In this document: positions 38,300 to 50,393 of the stretch, piece after piece
Layout: every line of letters begins with the position of its first letter
Position numbering within the stretch: position 1 is the stretch's first letter
NCBI RefSeq assembly: GCF_026151205.1
Contig: NC_087079.1
Coordinates: 5,661,230 to 5,725,229 of the forward strand
DNA: 64,000 nt
Direction of reading: 5' to 3'
From: Bolinopsis microptera
Lineage: Eukaryota; Ctenophora; Tentaculata; Lobata; Bolinopsidae
Made by a program: the position numbers and the translations under genes
Notes under the pieces: model-generated
Database searches by the model: none
What the model was told of the DNA's origin: nothing
The model's input: only the letters and a program-made list of their open reading frames with translations

Positions 38300-39820
38300 G
38301 TATTTATTAACTTATACAGTTACAGACAACTCTGTAACCGCATGATGATAGAATTAAAAGCCGAAATGGTAAAAATATTGCGATAAACGGTCATGAATAC
38401 AAAGTTTAATACAGATAGACAAACGGGAACATTTTCCTCCCGCTCCATTGTCTATGATGGCGTTAAGACCCTATTTTAGTATTTTAAAGAGTCCCTATTT
38501 GATCAAATTGCTGAAGAGTATGTTTGGTGTCCATATTATCCATATTACATAATCAGTGACTTATTTTATTATCAAACTAGCTTAATACGATCATGATATG
38601 TCATTACATATGATAAATACGATCACAATAATATGATAAGATGATAAAATAGTAAGCATCATGTAATTGTAATCAACCGTCTTAAACGTTACGCTACGTT
38701 AGTTTAAATAATGGTGATATTAATGACGACGCATGTACTGGACAACTCTCATCTTGTTGAGTTGTTTTTAAGTTTGTGGCCTTATTATTTACGCTGTTGT
38801 TAATTTGTCCTTTGTGTCTTACTCTTAACTTTGGACTGTCCTAAAGATTATAACCATTTAATATTTATGGACTACGGTAAATATAACGAAACGTCGGTCG
38901 TTATTCAACATTGTGTTGTATTTGTCGCCTCAAAATAAGGTATTCGCTATTTTCGATTATCTGAAGTCTGAACATACATGAATTTCAAAAAAATTTAAAA
39001 TCAAATTTTTTACATTATATAATATAACCGACGAAAATAATCTCCGAAAGGTAACTAAGACTATTTCTAGAATTTTTAAATAAACTTTTACTGTATATAT
39101 GAACTTATTTTTACTCCGTTATGATATCTGTAAAACTGTTTGTACCTTACAGAATAATGTTTGGAGTTGGACTATAATCTATATATATCTGGATGTTTGT
39201 AATTGTATCATGCATGATTTTATTTAGGAAAGATGTTTTTTTTCAATTTGTACTGGCAGTGGCATCAAAACTCTGGTTTATCTCTATGAGTATTATCCCA
39301 TAACAGTTTTCACTAATTTTTAAGGTCACCGACGTAATATATTCGGTACCGAATATCGAATATCGAATATTTGATGATTCGGTAATCCTAAACGCGTCGC
39401 GTCACTATACTGGTTAATCGTGCTGATAGTGATACACTCAGAGCAAACAAATTATAAAACAAGTTACTCGGGCCATGTTCGCATGATCTGACTTGCTCAG
39501 AGCAATGATCACATCCACAGTCGTTGATAAAATAGGTTTGAGGTGAGCCGTATGGCTGGTTGACACACGTTGCAACCCATCTTCGCTGCTGATAAGATAA
39601 GATAAGAGGTTCAGGTACACAACGTGTAGCAAGTGGCTGGACGGCTGGTGTGTTATGCATTCCTAAGATTTAACTAGATGACGATTAATAAATTGTTATT
39701 ATATCACGTGACTATTCTTCTTCTTCGTAGTATAGGGGGCTGTGGTCAATATTACTATACGATAGAGCATCGGAGCCGGCCCTGTGCTTACCCCGGTAAA
39801 ATTAATAAGTCAAGAAAAAA
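38300..39820. other. Gene-poor AT-rich stretch
   Basis: No exon or RNA gene is recognised. A small GAATATC triplication lies at about 39,353-39,372. The minus-strand frame at 39,388-39,660 (90 residues, Cys-containing) has no recognised domain. It may belong to the neighbouring LINE remnant's 3' flank. Confidence 0.5.
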
Positions 39821-39826
39821 AAATGT

Positions 39827-40093
39827 TTAGACTTTGTTTTCTTTGCATTTAGTAAATCGTTTTGTTGCTTGTATGAAGCCGATGATCCTTGGTAATGGTA
39901 GTGAGAATTTGTCCACTATGTCTGTCACACTAAGATAAAAGGAGTCAAAGTATCCTCCTCGTTGGTAAGACCATTTCGGGCACTGGCCAATAAAGTGGTT
40001 CATAGTCTCCTTCTCCATGAGACAGTGTGGGCAAATTTTGGGGACCGTTGTCGGCTTGGACTTATTAATGTGGTAGTTTAGTTCACAATGCAC
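39827..40093 (-). mobile_element. 3' coding remnant of a LINE (RNase H/zinc-finger tail)
   Basis: The 88-residue frame starts near HCELNYHINKSKP and continues with CPHCLMEKETMNHFIGQCPKW. Many LINE polyproteins end this way: after the reverse transcriptase or RNase H region comes a C-x2-C, an acidic residue with Thr, then H-F-x3-C finger (here C-x2-C-x8-H-x4-C). The rest of the element is absent. This is therefore a 5'-truncated insertion, consistent with incomplete target-primed reverse transcription. It is unrelated in sequence to the CR1/L2-type LINE at 51-57 kb. Confidence 0.65.
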
Positions 40094-40544
40094 GTGAGTA
40101 CTGCAGAGACTACTTTAACACATTTGAAACAATCGAATTATCGTGTTATTACCCTGTGACATGGTGTAACATGGTCAAGTGAAAGGGTGGGGGATGATTT
40201 GGAATCATTGTCCAAAAGTATAAAGATTGTTAAGAAATCATATTTTGTAACAAAATCATATTGTGTATTGTCAATTAAAAAATCTTTACAAATTTACAAA
40301 TAGGGCGCGCCTAAACTGAAAGTATGAAAGTGAATTTATTTTATTACACATTTCGGACTTGACCGTTTTAAAATTCTTTGCTTGAAACAACTATGATCAC
40401 TACCTCACTACCTGGCCCTAGCCTTTAAAAATGTTTAACAGATACTTTCCCCTTCTCATACTGTACGTGTGACAGCTGTGACTGTGTGCTCGTGCCGTTT
40501 TATTATTGGCTTCCTGGTCTGTGGTCGCATTTCACAAATACTTT

Positions 40545-40654
40545 AGCGTGGTTTCAACACGTTACATTTGACTTTTAAGCACATTTTCTGGATATGGAGT
40601 GTCCAACAGCACTCGTTTTATGGAAACAATCCAGCGTCCTTAAAAGTTACTGCT
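40545..40654 (+). repeat. Direct repeat, first copy
   Basis: About 110 bases containing TTTGACTTTTAAGCACATTT, GGAGTGTCCAACAGCACTCG and AAAAGTTACTGCT recur at 41,407-41,523 in the same orientation, with short insertions in the second copy. Confidence 0.9.
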
Positions 40655-40688
40655 TTCATGATTGACGATGTCAACCCATCGTGATCGA

Positions 40689-40725
40689 GATCGTTGCACT
40701 TGCTCTGCGAAGCAGAGCAACGATC
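40689..40725. repeat. Nested hairpin
   Basis: The outer arms GATCGTTG (40,689-40,696) and CAACGATC (40,718-40,725) enclose the near-palindrome GCTCTGCGAAGCAGAGC, giving a stable hairpin. GC-rich inverted motifs (GCGCGGCGCG, GCGGCGCG) follow up to about 40,780. It may be an end or core of a small foldback element. Confidence 0.75.
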
Positions 40726-41406
40726 GACGATGCGAAGCAAGAATGCTATAGTTTGCGCGGCGCGTCGAAGCGGCGCGAAGTCCCCCAAGTAGGTAGTGCG
40801 CCATCGACAGTGAGCCGCGCGTGCCGACTGTAGGATGGTTTTTTAGCGCTAATTTCGGCCAGCACAATTTTCTTCAAACAAATAGATATTAAGTATCCTT
40901 CCCGACCTCCGATTGCAACAAAAATTGGTAAGCTTACTCATAGACTTACAAGGAAAGTGTCCGAAAAGTTTAAAGCATATCCATTCCAACCATTAGACAT
41001 TATGTTACAGCTAAAAGCAGCGTATTTTGCCCAATTTTGATCACTATATCAACTCCGATATCCACCAAATTTTTCGGACAGTTGTGAAAGCCCTATTGGA
41101 AGGTCGTCGCCAATTTTCAGAATGATCTCATTCAAGGAACTGAAGATATATCCAAATAATACGACAAAAATCAACGAATTTGGTCAAATTAGGTCAAATT
41201 ACGCAACTTTTACAGCTAATTTTGCTCCAAAAGCCACGCACCATTAAATGTGGCACCTAGGCAAAATTCACTGATCTTTCTAAAAAGGTTTAACAAATTT
41301 GGTATTGTGAAAATTCTCACAGTCTCTAGAAAACAATGGTAAAAAATTTTTTAAATCCGAGCAAGTTTATTTTTATCGTGGACCTCCTAATCGCGCTACA
41401 AGTACA

Positions 41407-41523
41407 AGCGTGATTTCAACACATTTGACTTTTAAGCACATTTTCTGGATGTGGAGTGTCCAACTCCAACAGCACTCGTTTTATGGAAGCAACCCAGCGT
41501 CTCTAAAAGTAAAAGTTACTGCT
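41407..41523 (+). repeat. Direct repeat, second copy
   Basis: This is the second copy of the 40,545-40,654 sequence. The pair brackets about 750 bases that start with the hairpin at 40,689 and hold no recognised gene. The pair could be solo termini of an element or the result of a local duplication. Confidence 0.9.
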
Positions 41524-42224
41524 AAGACCGCAGACGTCAGGACAGTTTCCGGAAAGGAAGATCCACATTCCACACTTTCACAAATTTTTGCTCTTTTTTT
41601 ATAAAAGAGTGCAAGATCAAAGATTGGAAAAAGATCAGCTGCCGTTCTTTTTTTAGACTTCTCTACAAATGCTAAGGCATTTGATAGCATCAATAGAAAT
41701 CAGCCCTTTTTCACATTCTTGGACTCTATAAAATTCCAGCTCCTATTAATAATAATATTATTATGGCTACTTCGCTTCGGCGGTAGTTTATGCACCGTTC
41801 GCAAGCAAGAGCCACTTTGGTCTACTTGCTGTGAGGTGTCTCAGCTACTTGGGTTGGGCCTGGGGTCCCCCTTTTTTTCTTTTTTTTCATTAGTACCAAG
41901 TACTACATTTTCAAAGTTCATTTTTTTCACAATAGCGACACGTATCATACTAGTCATACTCATAGCATGACAAAGACCTGATTATTTATACATTTTTTAA
42001 TCAGAAAAAACTTACAAAATACTCTAAGGTCAAATTTATTGTTACTTGGGGATCCCAGGCTATAATGTTCATAAACATATAGATTCGGCGGAATGACAGT
42101 GACACGCTGAGAATGAGCGCCGCCCAGTAAATTTATTGTTGAGTAGTCCCATTTCATGAGAAGTAGGTATTATAATATCATTACAAGTTCCTGAGAATGG
42201 TCCCCTGATTCAGCTGATAACATT

Positions 42225-42355
42225 TGATTGGCTGTTTCGCTTTCATGTCCCAGGAGCAATATTTTTACCACGTTACCATAAATTGACCTTCTTAAGAATA
42301 AGGAGCAGTCCTATTGTGACGTAAGTCGTAACTGAAAGAAGGATATAAAAGTAAA
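42225..42355 (+). promoter_or_regulatory. Possible core promoter (CCAAT, CRE-like, TATA)
   Basis: A reverse CCAAT box (GATTGGCTG, about 42,227), a CRE-like TGACGTAA (about 42,317) and a TATA box GATATAAAAG (about 42,342) lie in promoter-like order. No recognised gene follows. A terminal-inverted-repeat element begins about 70 bases downstream of the TATA box. Chance occurrence in AT-rich DNA is possible. Confidence 0.3.
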
Positions 42356-42413
42356 ATAGCAGCTACTACAAAACTTGACCAGTCTCTAGCTCTATGATTC
42401 CTAGTTAAGTATA

Positions 42414-43290
42414 CCTTACTCGGGAATATTATAGCGGGTTAATTTATGACTGGGAAAATTAATAACCGGGAAAAATATGGCGGACTTTCCCAAAACCCGC
42501 CAAATTATCCCGGTCATGTATTTACCGGTGGCCGACCTTTCAGTTTTTTTTTCAGAGGTCAACAAATTTTCAACCGAAATTTTTGTTTTTGTTACTTGTT
42601 AAAGAAGTTATTTCAATTTACAGTTACTGATATTACTCAGAAATAGAAAAAAAGACACGTCTAGTATTTAAAGGAAAATAAATCTATAGCAATAATAAGT
42701 CAAATCTTCATTAAAGCGTATTCTCATCCTCATTATCGCTAATGTCCCCTCCATTATCATTATTGATATCCCCCTGCTGCTGACCGTCAAATTCGAAGTT
42801 GTATTGTTGTCTTAACAAGACTTTCATTTTGTCCGCTAATGGGGCTACTGCTCTGAAGGTCAGCCGGAGCTTAATTTCCTGCCCACCGCTTGGTATTGGG
42901 GAACGTCTTGGCTTTGCATCTTCAACTGTTCCAGCAATCAATCCACCGTGGACCATGAAATAGTGGCACAGTTTACTCACTTCATGGGCAAGAAAAGTGA
43001 GAATCACGGTCCACCCTGAAATCTGATTTCTATAACCAAATTGTGATTTTTATAACGAAATTATGGTAGCAACCGCCAATAAAGTTACAGCCCTCCATCC
43101 ACTGCTTCAAAAGTCTTCTCTAGCACATACGAGACTTCAGGTAAAATATGATGATCACCACCCCCTTGGAACCCCATTATCTGAGTCGGCGGGTTTTTTT
43201 TATGACTGGTAAAATTTTTGACCGGGAAAAATATGGCGGAATCTTCCAAAACCCACCACTTTATCCCGGTTATAATAATCCCGAGTAAGG
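42414..43290. mobile_element. 877-bp terminal-inverted-repeat DNA element, TA target site
   Basis: The ends are CCTTACTCGGGAATATTATA and, reverse-complemented, CCTTACTCGGGATTATTATA (19 of 20 identical). TA flanks both sides (42,412-42,413 and 43,291-43,292). Inside each end sits a direct copy of a block with CCGGGAAAAATATGGCGG, and that block itself folds back on a later CCGCCAAATTATCCCGG. The element has minus-strand coding-like remnants (43,085-43,180 and 42,711-43,007) but no recognisable transposase. TA duplication occurs in Tc1/mariner-type elements. I leave the superfamily open. Confidence 0.8.
42711..43007 (-). CDS. Unrecognised ORF inside the TIR element
   Basis: The 98-residue frame (start codon GTG-like) has ordinary composition with segments HEVSKLCHYFMVHGGL and LRLTFRAVAPLADKMKVLL, and an acidic, Asn/Asp-rich tail ending DNEDENTL. 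A second coding-like piece with the same orientation lies upstream at 43,085-43,180 (HILPEVSYVLEKTFEAVDGG). A GT...AG interval separates them, but it does not keep the frame. This could be captured host sequence or a remnant of the element's own protein. No family is recognised. Confidence 0.3.
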   Translation of the reverse strand: MILTFLAHEVSKLCHYFMVHGGLIAGTVEDAKPRRSPIPSGGQEIKLRLTFRAVAPLADKMKVLLRQQYNFEFDGQQQGDINNDNGGDISDNEDENTL

Positions 43291-43299
43291 TAGTCCAGA

Positions 43300-45535
43300 T
43301 TATAAAATTAGACGGCCTCACAAACTTTTTTGAAATTTTAGCTATGATGATTGATATGAGTCCTTTAAGGTGACACAGTAGAGCCTTTTCTTTTTTATCA
43401 TCTTAGACTGAACATAACCTTACTCTAATCTTAATTGTTAGTTGTTACTCTGTCTCTAGTTGTCAACCCTAAAGGTCTTGTGGTACCACATCCCCACTTA
43501 CCACCAACTTGAAGTGGATTTTTTCTTTCAAGTTTCAACGACTTCCGTGTAAAGGTGTACAAAGAATCAGTCTAGATACGTGTGTCGTGTAATAAGTATA
43601 GTAGTACTGCCTTATGATTTCCTAACCGTAAATTTGTACTTTGAGCTGAAAAAAAGGGGCGAGTCTGCGTCTCGTTGCCGGATTTATAACAGAAACAAAT
43701 ATCTACGGATATCATCGGTAAAGTTTCTACTTCGTACCCCACTTGTACATAACATGGTAAATATAAGCATCAGCGTTGCTGTTAAGGTTACTCCTAGCTC
43801 AGGCCTCAGAGCACTACGATTCTTCAGAACGAGACATAAGCAATTGGGGTTAGTGTTCACAACCTGCATGAAACCTTAATGGTTGGGCGTGTTACTAGAG
43901 GTGATCGCGTCTTCACAGCGAGTTCGTACTCGCGCTGAGGTTTATTGCACGCGTGAAACATTCCAATGTACAAGCAGCTAGCACGTGACACAATTCAGCC
44001 AATCAAGAGTACAGAAATCCGCAAAGTTAAAGTTTCAAACTTTTATTCGGCCCAAAATGAGACTTTTCTGGAGATTTTGAGATAACTCAAAATCTGTGTT
44101 GTCTCAAATTTTCCCTCCGTGGGGGAAATGTTATTTTTACGAGGCGAACATTTTGCAAAAAACCGGAAGTCTCTATCTCTTTTACTTTCGAAGTTAGGCC
44201 TCAGCCGGTAAGGTTTCCTGGGAAACCAATTTTAAGAATTACTGTAAAGATATGTCACAATCCAGACTTTACAATGCAGCTGAGAGCGAGTTGCTACTAT
44301 AAGTATACGTGGAGACACCAAGGTCACATCCCTGTTCAATAAAGTTTAATAATAATAGTGAATACTTTAAAATTAAAGTTAATGAATACTTGTAAAGTTA
44401 ATGATAAAAGTATCGTTTTATATTCGTGGAATTCACTTCTTGAACAGTTCGGTGTCTGGTATTGTGCTCAACTAATAAGCAGCATATTTGTTAGCAAGGT
44501 AGCCTTTATATAGGTGAAACGAATAGTAATTCTTTAATTTTTAGTTTGGAGATTTATTAGCGTTTGTTTCACTTAATAGTTAGCTTGATACTAGTAAAGC
44601 TTGTAGATGTAAGTTTCGACGTTATTTGAGTTAGCTATAATTCACTGAAAACAGTTTCTTCTAACCTTATTTAAGGATGAAGAGCTTTGGAAACAAATTG
44701 TCGCTTTTAGAAAATAAACGAAATCAGGACATGTACCTTTCTAAAGTGTCTAAATTAGACTCTAATTAGGCCAGGTATCTCTATAATAATAAAGTGTATT
44801 ATACCGTATGTCAGTGACATAAAATTAAAACTAAAATGAGGTAACATGTCGAGGATCAGTAGTTATAGTAAAAGTATCAGTAGCACTAGCATACACTTAC
44901 AGTTAAACCACTATATACCAGGCTTCTCGGGGATACGAAAAGCTCGTAGGTAGGTACTAGTATATATATTTGAAAAAGCTGGTATAGAGAGTAAACAGCC
45001 ATTATCGATAGATCCTACAAGTCTACGAAGTTAGATCATAGTTGTCATCGTATCATATTTATTGAATAATAAGCTGCTGTTACCTGTTCATCTCATCAAA
45101 ATTCATAGCATATTTGTTGTTCTAGAGTGTTTTAAAGAGCTCAAAACAAAATGACGTCTGGACTTTCGCAAATCGATTGTCAGTTATATTATGGTATTGG
45201 TGCGAAGATTTCAATACCTAGAATTGAGCCCTTATAAAGTTGCTTAATGTCACAGTTTTTACTGGTCAATAAAGTTAAGTGTTTAGTTTAACTTACTTTA
45301 TCAACTTAGTCCAATATTTAGTTTAACTTACAAATACTTCTAAACTCAAGGCGGCTTCAGTTGCGACCAATCAAGTCCATGCATCATTGTCATGAGTCGA
45401 AATAAATAATAATAATATAATTATAAGGGGAACATCCCAACTAGTAAGTTTAACTTTAAGTTTAACCATGTTTATTTATTGGGTATGCAAAGAGAGATGG
45501 TCCAGTTGGGAGCTTAACTAATTCACTGATTGTAT
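43300..45535. other. Gene-poor stretch
   Basis: No recognisable exon or RNA gene is present. Points noticed are a small hairpin (AGCGAGT...ACTCGC, about 43,918-43,937) and a CCAATC box near 44,003. The longest plus-strand frame (43,580-43,879) and its minus shadow have no recognised domain. Confidence 0.5.
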
Positions 45536-45540
45536 AAATA

Positions 45541-45625
45541 CAGTATTACCTCCCTAAAACGTGCCTCACTATAACGCGGACCTCGTTATAACGCGGTTTT
45601 TTGGGCAAAACATTTCCCCTTTCCT
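45541..45625 (+). mobile_element. Terminus of a pogo/Tigger-like DNA transposon (fragment)
   Basis: CAGTATTACCTCCC is followed by two copies of a TATAACGCGG motif (in CTCACTATAACGCGG and CTCGTTATAACGCGG). CAGT ends with internal repeated CGTTATAACGCGG-like motifs are characteristic of pogo/Tigger elements in many animals. The opposite terminus was not found within the next kilobase, so this is a solo end or a decayed copy. Confidence 0.4.
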
Positions 45626-45942
45626 CCCTCGATGCGCTTTATACTGAGATTTCACAGTATAACTATACCTATTAGAAATGCAAGGACATTTACTAGTTTT
45701 ACTGTTGTTAAACCTTACTAGTACTACTATCATCAAACTTTACCTTTGACTTGGAGTAGTTCGGACTCTATTTACCAAGTCTATCGGTACCAGACCAACT
45801 CTATTACTTTATTTTAAGTGCTTCTTAGATTTATAAGTCTGTTCTAATTCTAGAACTTAACTTGTTGTCAAAATAAGAAACGCGTAATCCTAGGTACGAA
45901 TATAGGCGAGGTAGGGCGCTAAGTGACTGTCAGGTATGTTAT

Positions 45943-45984
45943 ACCTGTGGTATGTACCTGTGGTATGTACCTGTGGTATGTACC
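45943..45984. repeat. 13-bp tandem repeat, three units
   Basis: Three perfect units of ACCTGTGGTATGT are followed by ACC. Confidence 0.95.
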
Positions 45985-46403
45985 AGGTATGTATCGTCAC
46001 AAGACTCGCATCTATGCAGTAAAGATGACGCCAGATTCAATCACTCATTAAGATGGCTTACACTTGAATAATCTAGAAATGCAATGCTCACTCTACCGAA
46101 AACTCTTTGTATGACTATAAAAATGTATAAGTTATTACGGAGGGGAGGAGGAGTCTAAAAGCGCCAAAATATTGCTTACGTACCTAATACATGTGCGAGG
46201 GATGGTTACAGTAAGCCTGTACTGATAGTGATGCTGGCCCTGTGTGAAATGGATATGATGGCCCTCATGTGTGTAACGGAGATATGGGTTACACTAGAAT
46301 AATCCAGCAGGTATCCCTGCAATTAGATCAAATTTGCAGGAATGGCAAGATGTCACACTTAACTCAACCCGTTGAAACACGTCTATTAGATGTCACAGAC
46401 TAC

Positions 46404-46493
46404 CTCGAACACAATTGGTCGAGAGCGCACTTCCTAGAACCCCATTGGTCGAGAGCTCCCATCCTCGAACCCCATTGGTCGAGAGCGCAACAC
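46404..46493. promoter_or_regulatory. Three 30-bp repeats each carrying a CCAAT box
   Basis: Units start exactly 30 bp apart at 46,404, 46,434 and 46,464, with the theme CTCGAACCCCATTGGTCGAG followed by AGCGCA. ATTGG is the reverse of the CCAAT box bound by NF-Y, and the flanking CTCGA...TCGAG forms a short palindrome around it. A fourth ATTGG lies at about 46,504. With the TATA box about 125 bp downstream this looks like a plus-strand promoter with multiple NF-Y sites. Confidence 0.55.
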
Positions 46494-46616
46494 GCACAGT
46501 TGATTGGTTCCATAGAATTCTCATCAGCTAGCTATATTACAAAGGTTTCCCAGATCTTAGCGTGATCTGGAATATTCGTTACTTATTCTGACCGGGACCA
46601 GCCGTATAATACTATA

Positions 46617-46626
46617 CTATATAAAA
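46617..46626 (+). promoter_or_regulatory. TATA box
   Basis: TATATAAAAG is a strong consensus TATA box downstream of the CCAAT repeats. Transcription would start near 46,650. No open frame or exon that I recognise follows, so the transcript's nature is unknown. Confidence 0.4.
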
Positions 46627-46659
46627 GCTCAGCCCTTATCAGGTTAACACTACAACTGA

Positions 46660-49600
46660 TAACACATTACATTACACCGCCATTAACGCTACCTGTAACA
46701 GTGCTGTGTTCTCATATTGGTTGTCCGTGACACAACACTGATTTTGCACGTGACACCGCGCACAACTTAACCGTGCATCAGATGACGTCTTTGTAATGTT
46801 TCTCCCTTGGTGGCTGTGTTGCGTCATGATATTTTGGACCTTGTCCTGCTGTTATGATTATTCGGATATTTGTATATTGATAGTACTTGTCAGTTGCCTT
46901 TAATTATCACGTCTATAATTATATCATACCTAAATTAATCTTGAAGTTACGTAACCTGAAGTAGTAGTCGTAACACGTAAGAATTTCCCATATTCCCATA
47001 AAATCCGCATAAATTTAAACTGCGAACTGATAAGAGCGGTTACAGTGGGTAATGTTATTTGTTGATTTGTTAAATATGGGCATATTATGGGCATTTTATT
47101 ACAGATTTCATTAATCATGCGCCGTGTCAAGGAAAGGTTCATTTCTTTAATAAAATGCTCGGTATGTGGAAACAGTTTTATTACAAAGTTGTGCGTCTTC
47201 AAAGAATTTCAATCCCCTCTGACTCAGTAATTCCGATACTTGGGCTCTAAATTATATTGCTTAGTTGATGAACGCGTGCTTTGATTTTGCTTCGAATAAT
47301 CCTGTCGTATGTTAATATTTGTTGGGAGTATCTTTATAAATATTTGTTTATTAACATAAGTTAAGTTTTATGAAAAAAGGTGTTACCGTCTTCAGTTCTT
47401 ATCAACAAATCAATTTATCCCTGAGCAAGGATGTTCATCAGGTATAATAAATCTGTACTCTGTAGTCTGTAGCCTTTACACCTGTATCAAAAACGCAGCA
47501 CTGATCAAGGATAATATAACTGTTGCTTGAACACTTTCGTAGGAAGGCAGAAAATCGCACACTATAAGTATATTAAGAAAGACATCGACGGGTTGACCAT
47601 CTAATGCCTTTAAACTAGGTTGACATTTAAAATGTCTCACTGGGTTAGGCAGACTTACAAAATACAATGGAACGCATTTTGTGCGTCAACGTCCGAGTGA
47701 AATCATCACTCGGTATTTATTTCAGCAGATTTATAAGTAGTAACTCTAACTAAGAAGAAGTTTATATTTGCACATACCTTTTTATATGGTCTCTTGTTAC
47801 CAGGTAGGAAGATATAAGGGAAGTATTATAAATATAATGATTGATGCCTCAAATTCTTCTTAAGTCGAGTTATTTCTTTATGGAAAGTGTCGACACTTTC
47901 CTTATCTGTTATAATTTTGACTGTTCATGATTTTTACGGATTAGGTATGTAATATTAACGGATATGATAAAAATAAAAATATCCATAGCCTTCATTCTTT
48001 AAAAATTCAGTGAGTGTCAATGAATAAAATTAAATATTTTGTGAATGTGCTTTATGGCCTATCAATTTTTATCCTTCCAATTTTTTAGCCTCCAAATATG
48101 AATATCACTAATAGGGCACTCAACTATTATTAAGCAATAACACAAATGTAGCCTGCTACATGGTGTTGATGTGTGATGATTCCGCTACTAAAGGTGTAGA
48201 AACTCCCTTTAAACCTTCCTTTATCCTCACATCATGGATACTAATAGTGTTATCGTTTGTGAGTGGCAGTAGCGAAATTTGATTATTATGAAGTCAGCTG
48301 TGAAATTCAGTGGGGATATCACTAAATATCTGATGGATCTGATGAGGCTTTTATTTAGCTGCTCTCCCGTTAAACTATGGTTCCGGTTTCAGCGAACTGT
48401 GGTTTCAGAAATATATGCAGTTTGGTGAACATTGGTTAGTCCTTCATGATAATTACTGAACAGTTCTCACAACTTTATTATGACATCAGATAATTAATTA
48501 CATGTATAATCATTATGAATATGTAATAAATATCAAATCCAATCCAAATCACTTAAAGAATTGATTATAATCACGGACAAAAGCTTTTACAGATAGTCAG
48601 TCTTATCGTGTCTGATAATATCTTTTTGTTAAACTGCAGTGGTCGTGTTTATGGCGGATCCGAATATTCATACTTTCTTCTGTCCTATAATTTCCTCTTC
48701 AAAATAAAATACGGATTTTCCTTTATCAAAGTATTCTCACTAACTAAGGTATTAATTTCGTAAGCTAAATATTAAAGCTATCGGGTTTCTAAATGTGTGG
48801 CAATTTAAAACAGAATAATAACGTTATTCGACGATCTTCCGGTGGTTGTTTGTTAAAATTTCAATGATATCATTATCATCCGATTTTGATATTGCGTGTT
48901 TTTGCTCAGTTTCAAATGAAAACACGTACATCTACAAACTAGTTCCTCGAGTAAGAGCACCCGACGGGTTAACGTTTAGACGGTTCCAGAAAACTCGATT
49001 CCTTTTCGTTCCAGTTCAGATTCGGATAGTAATGACTACTCTGCCAGAGCTAACCTTCGCCCTGGTTCTAGAAAATTCAACGCTTTGATTGGGCGGGGAG
49101 ATTTATATTCATAATGACTGGTTCCACTTTAAATCGGGCAATACTGCAAATACTCCGCCGGAGAGCTGTAATCCCCCAGCAGACGGTTAGCAGCACTGCG
49201 TGCGTTGAATTCGCGTCACTGACACATTTTGTGTCTCTAATTCACCTTGTGAGTATTTCCATCATAAAGCTCATGTCAGTGCTGCACGTCACTCAGTTCT
49301 ATACGACCAGCTCCTACGTTGGAGCGCCATTCCTGACATAACAAAAGCGCCCATATTAGGTCAGACTATAAGATGGGGAGCTGAAACATTCTTAATTGAA
49401 CATTTTACATTCGCTATTATTCCTCTTTATCCCTCTAAGTCTGAGTCAAATATCTTGCATTATCTGGAATTCCTATTCTTCACATTCGGTTGGACTATAA
49501 GTAAAATTAAGATGGAACTTTCCAAGTCTAATATGTTACATCGGTTATCACTCCATTAAATCTTTACAGCACAAAGTCTCCAACCTGCTCTGTAATTGTT

Positions 49601-50030
49601 AACACCAGTTCTTTTAAGTTTCAGTTAGTTGATATTGACCTTTGTTACGTGTTGTAACACTCAGTCTCTGTTCAGAATTACAGTCTTGTTTCTGGATCTC
49701 AGCTATTAAGTTGTTGTTAACTTTGTGCTCGCAACGTCGGATTTTCCAAAGAGTTTCAAGTGTTTCTGTTCGCATTTAATGGTTTTTTAGAAACGGAGGA
49801 GGAAACTAATCTCCCTCCTTGTTCTTTAACCTCATATTAGGAGGAGAAATGAAAGAGGGTGACTGGTGAGATGGGGACTGGGAAAATAGTAGAGGAGTGA
49901 GAATGGGGTGGGGGGATAGGGCCAGCAGAGAGCTTAAGAATGGGGATTAGAAGGTATTAAAAAATTGTAATGAAGACATGGGAGGACAGGAAATGATGTT
50001 TAGAGAGGACCAGGGAGGAGAGTCTCAATA
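46660..50030. other. Gene-poor stretch downstream of the promoter-like region
   Basis: Scattered short frames are present (for example minus 46,930-47,202, minus 47,476-47,667, plus 48,846-49,088). None has a domain I can support. A purine-rich, G-rich stretch runs from about 49,855 to 49,995. Confidence 0.5.
47882..47901. repeat. Perfect 20-bp palindrome
   Basis: GGAAAGTGTCGACACTTTCC is exactly self-complementary. It could be a binding site for a dimeric factor or cruciform-prone DNA. No neighbouring gene is recognised. Confidence 0.9.
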
Positions 50031-50059
50031 TAAATACTAACTCGTTGTAACTATAACAA

Positions 50060-50115
50060 TATCTAACCAGATCTACCTAATATCTAACCATGGATCTACC
50101 TAATATCTAACCAGC
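50060..50115. repeat. Short ATCTACCTAATATCTAACC tandem repeat
   Basis: About two and a half units of roughly 22-23 bp with ATCTAACC recurring at about 50,060, 50,083 and 50,105. Confidence 0.8.
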
Positions 50116-50393
50116 ACAACATCAGGTCGCATGACTCAGTAGTGTTGAAGAACACTGCAACTAACAAAGAGAAGAAGATCTCAGTTCTTCTGTCTCTTCT
50201 GAAGATCAACCTATGAGGTGAGGAGTCTTTGTTTATTGTTTAAATTTAACTCTTATTTCTGTTATGATATTTAGTTCCAGGTTAGTGCAGGTTTTAATAA
50301 GTTTGTAATGTTCAGGGGCCCTTGCCAGGGCTAAAATATTAATAAGGATATTTTCGTGAAAATTACGATATTCATGATATATCTATGTCATCT

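Noticed and set aside
47476-47667. Minus-strand peptide DGQPVDVFLNILIV, resembling the start of a Cys-loop channel ligand-binding domain
   Set aside because: The similarity is short, the usual W-x-D-x-RL block does not follow, and no neighbouring exons were found.
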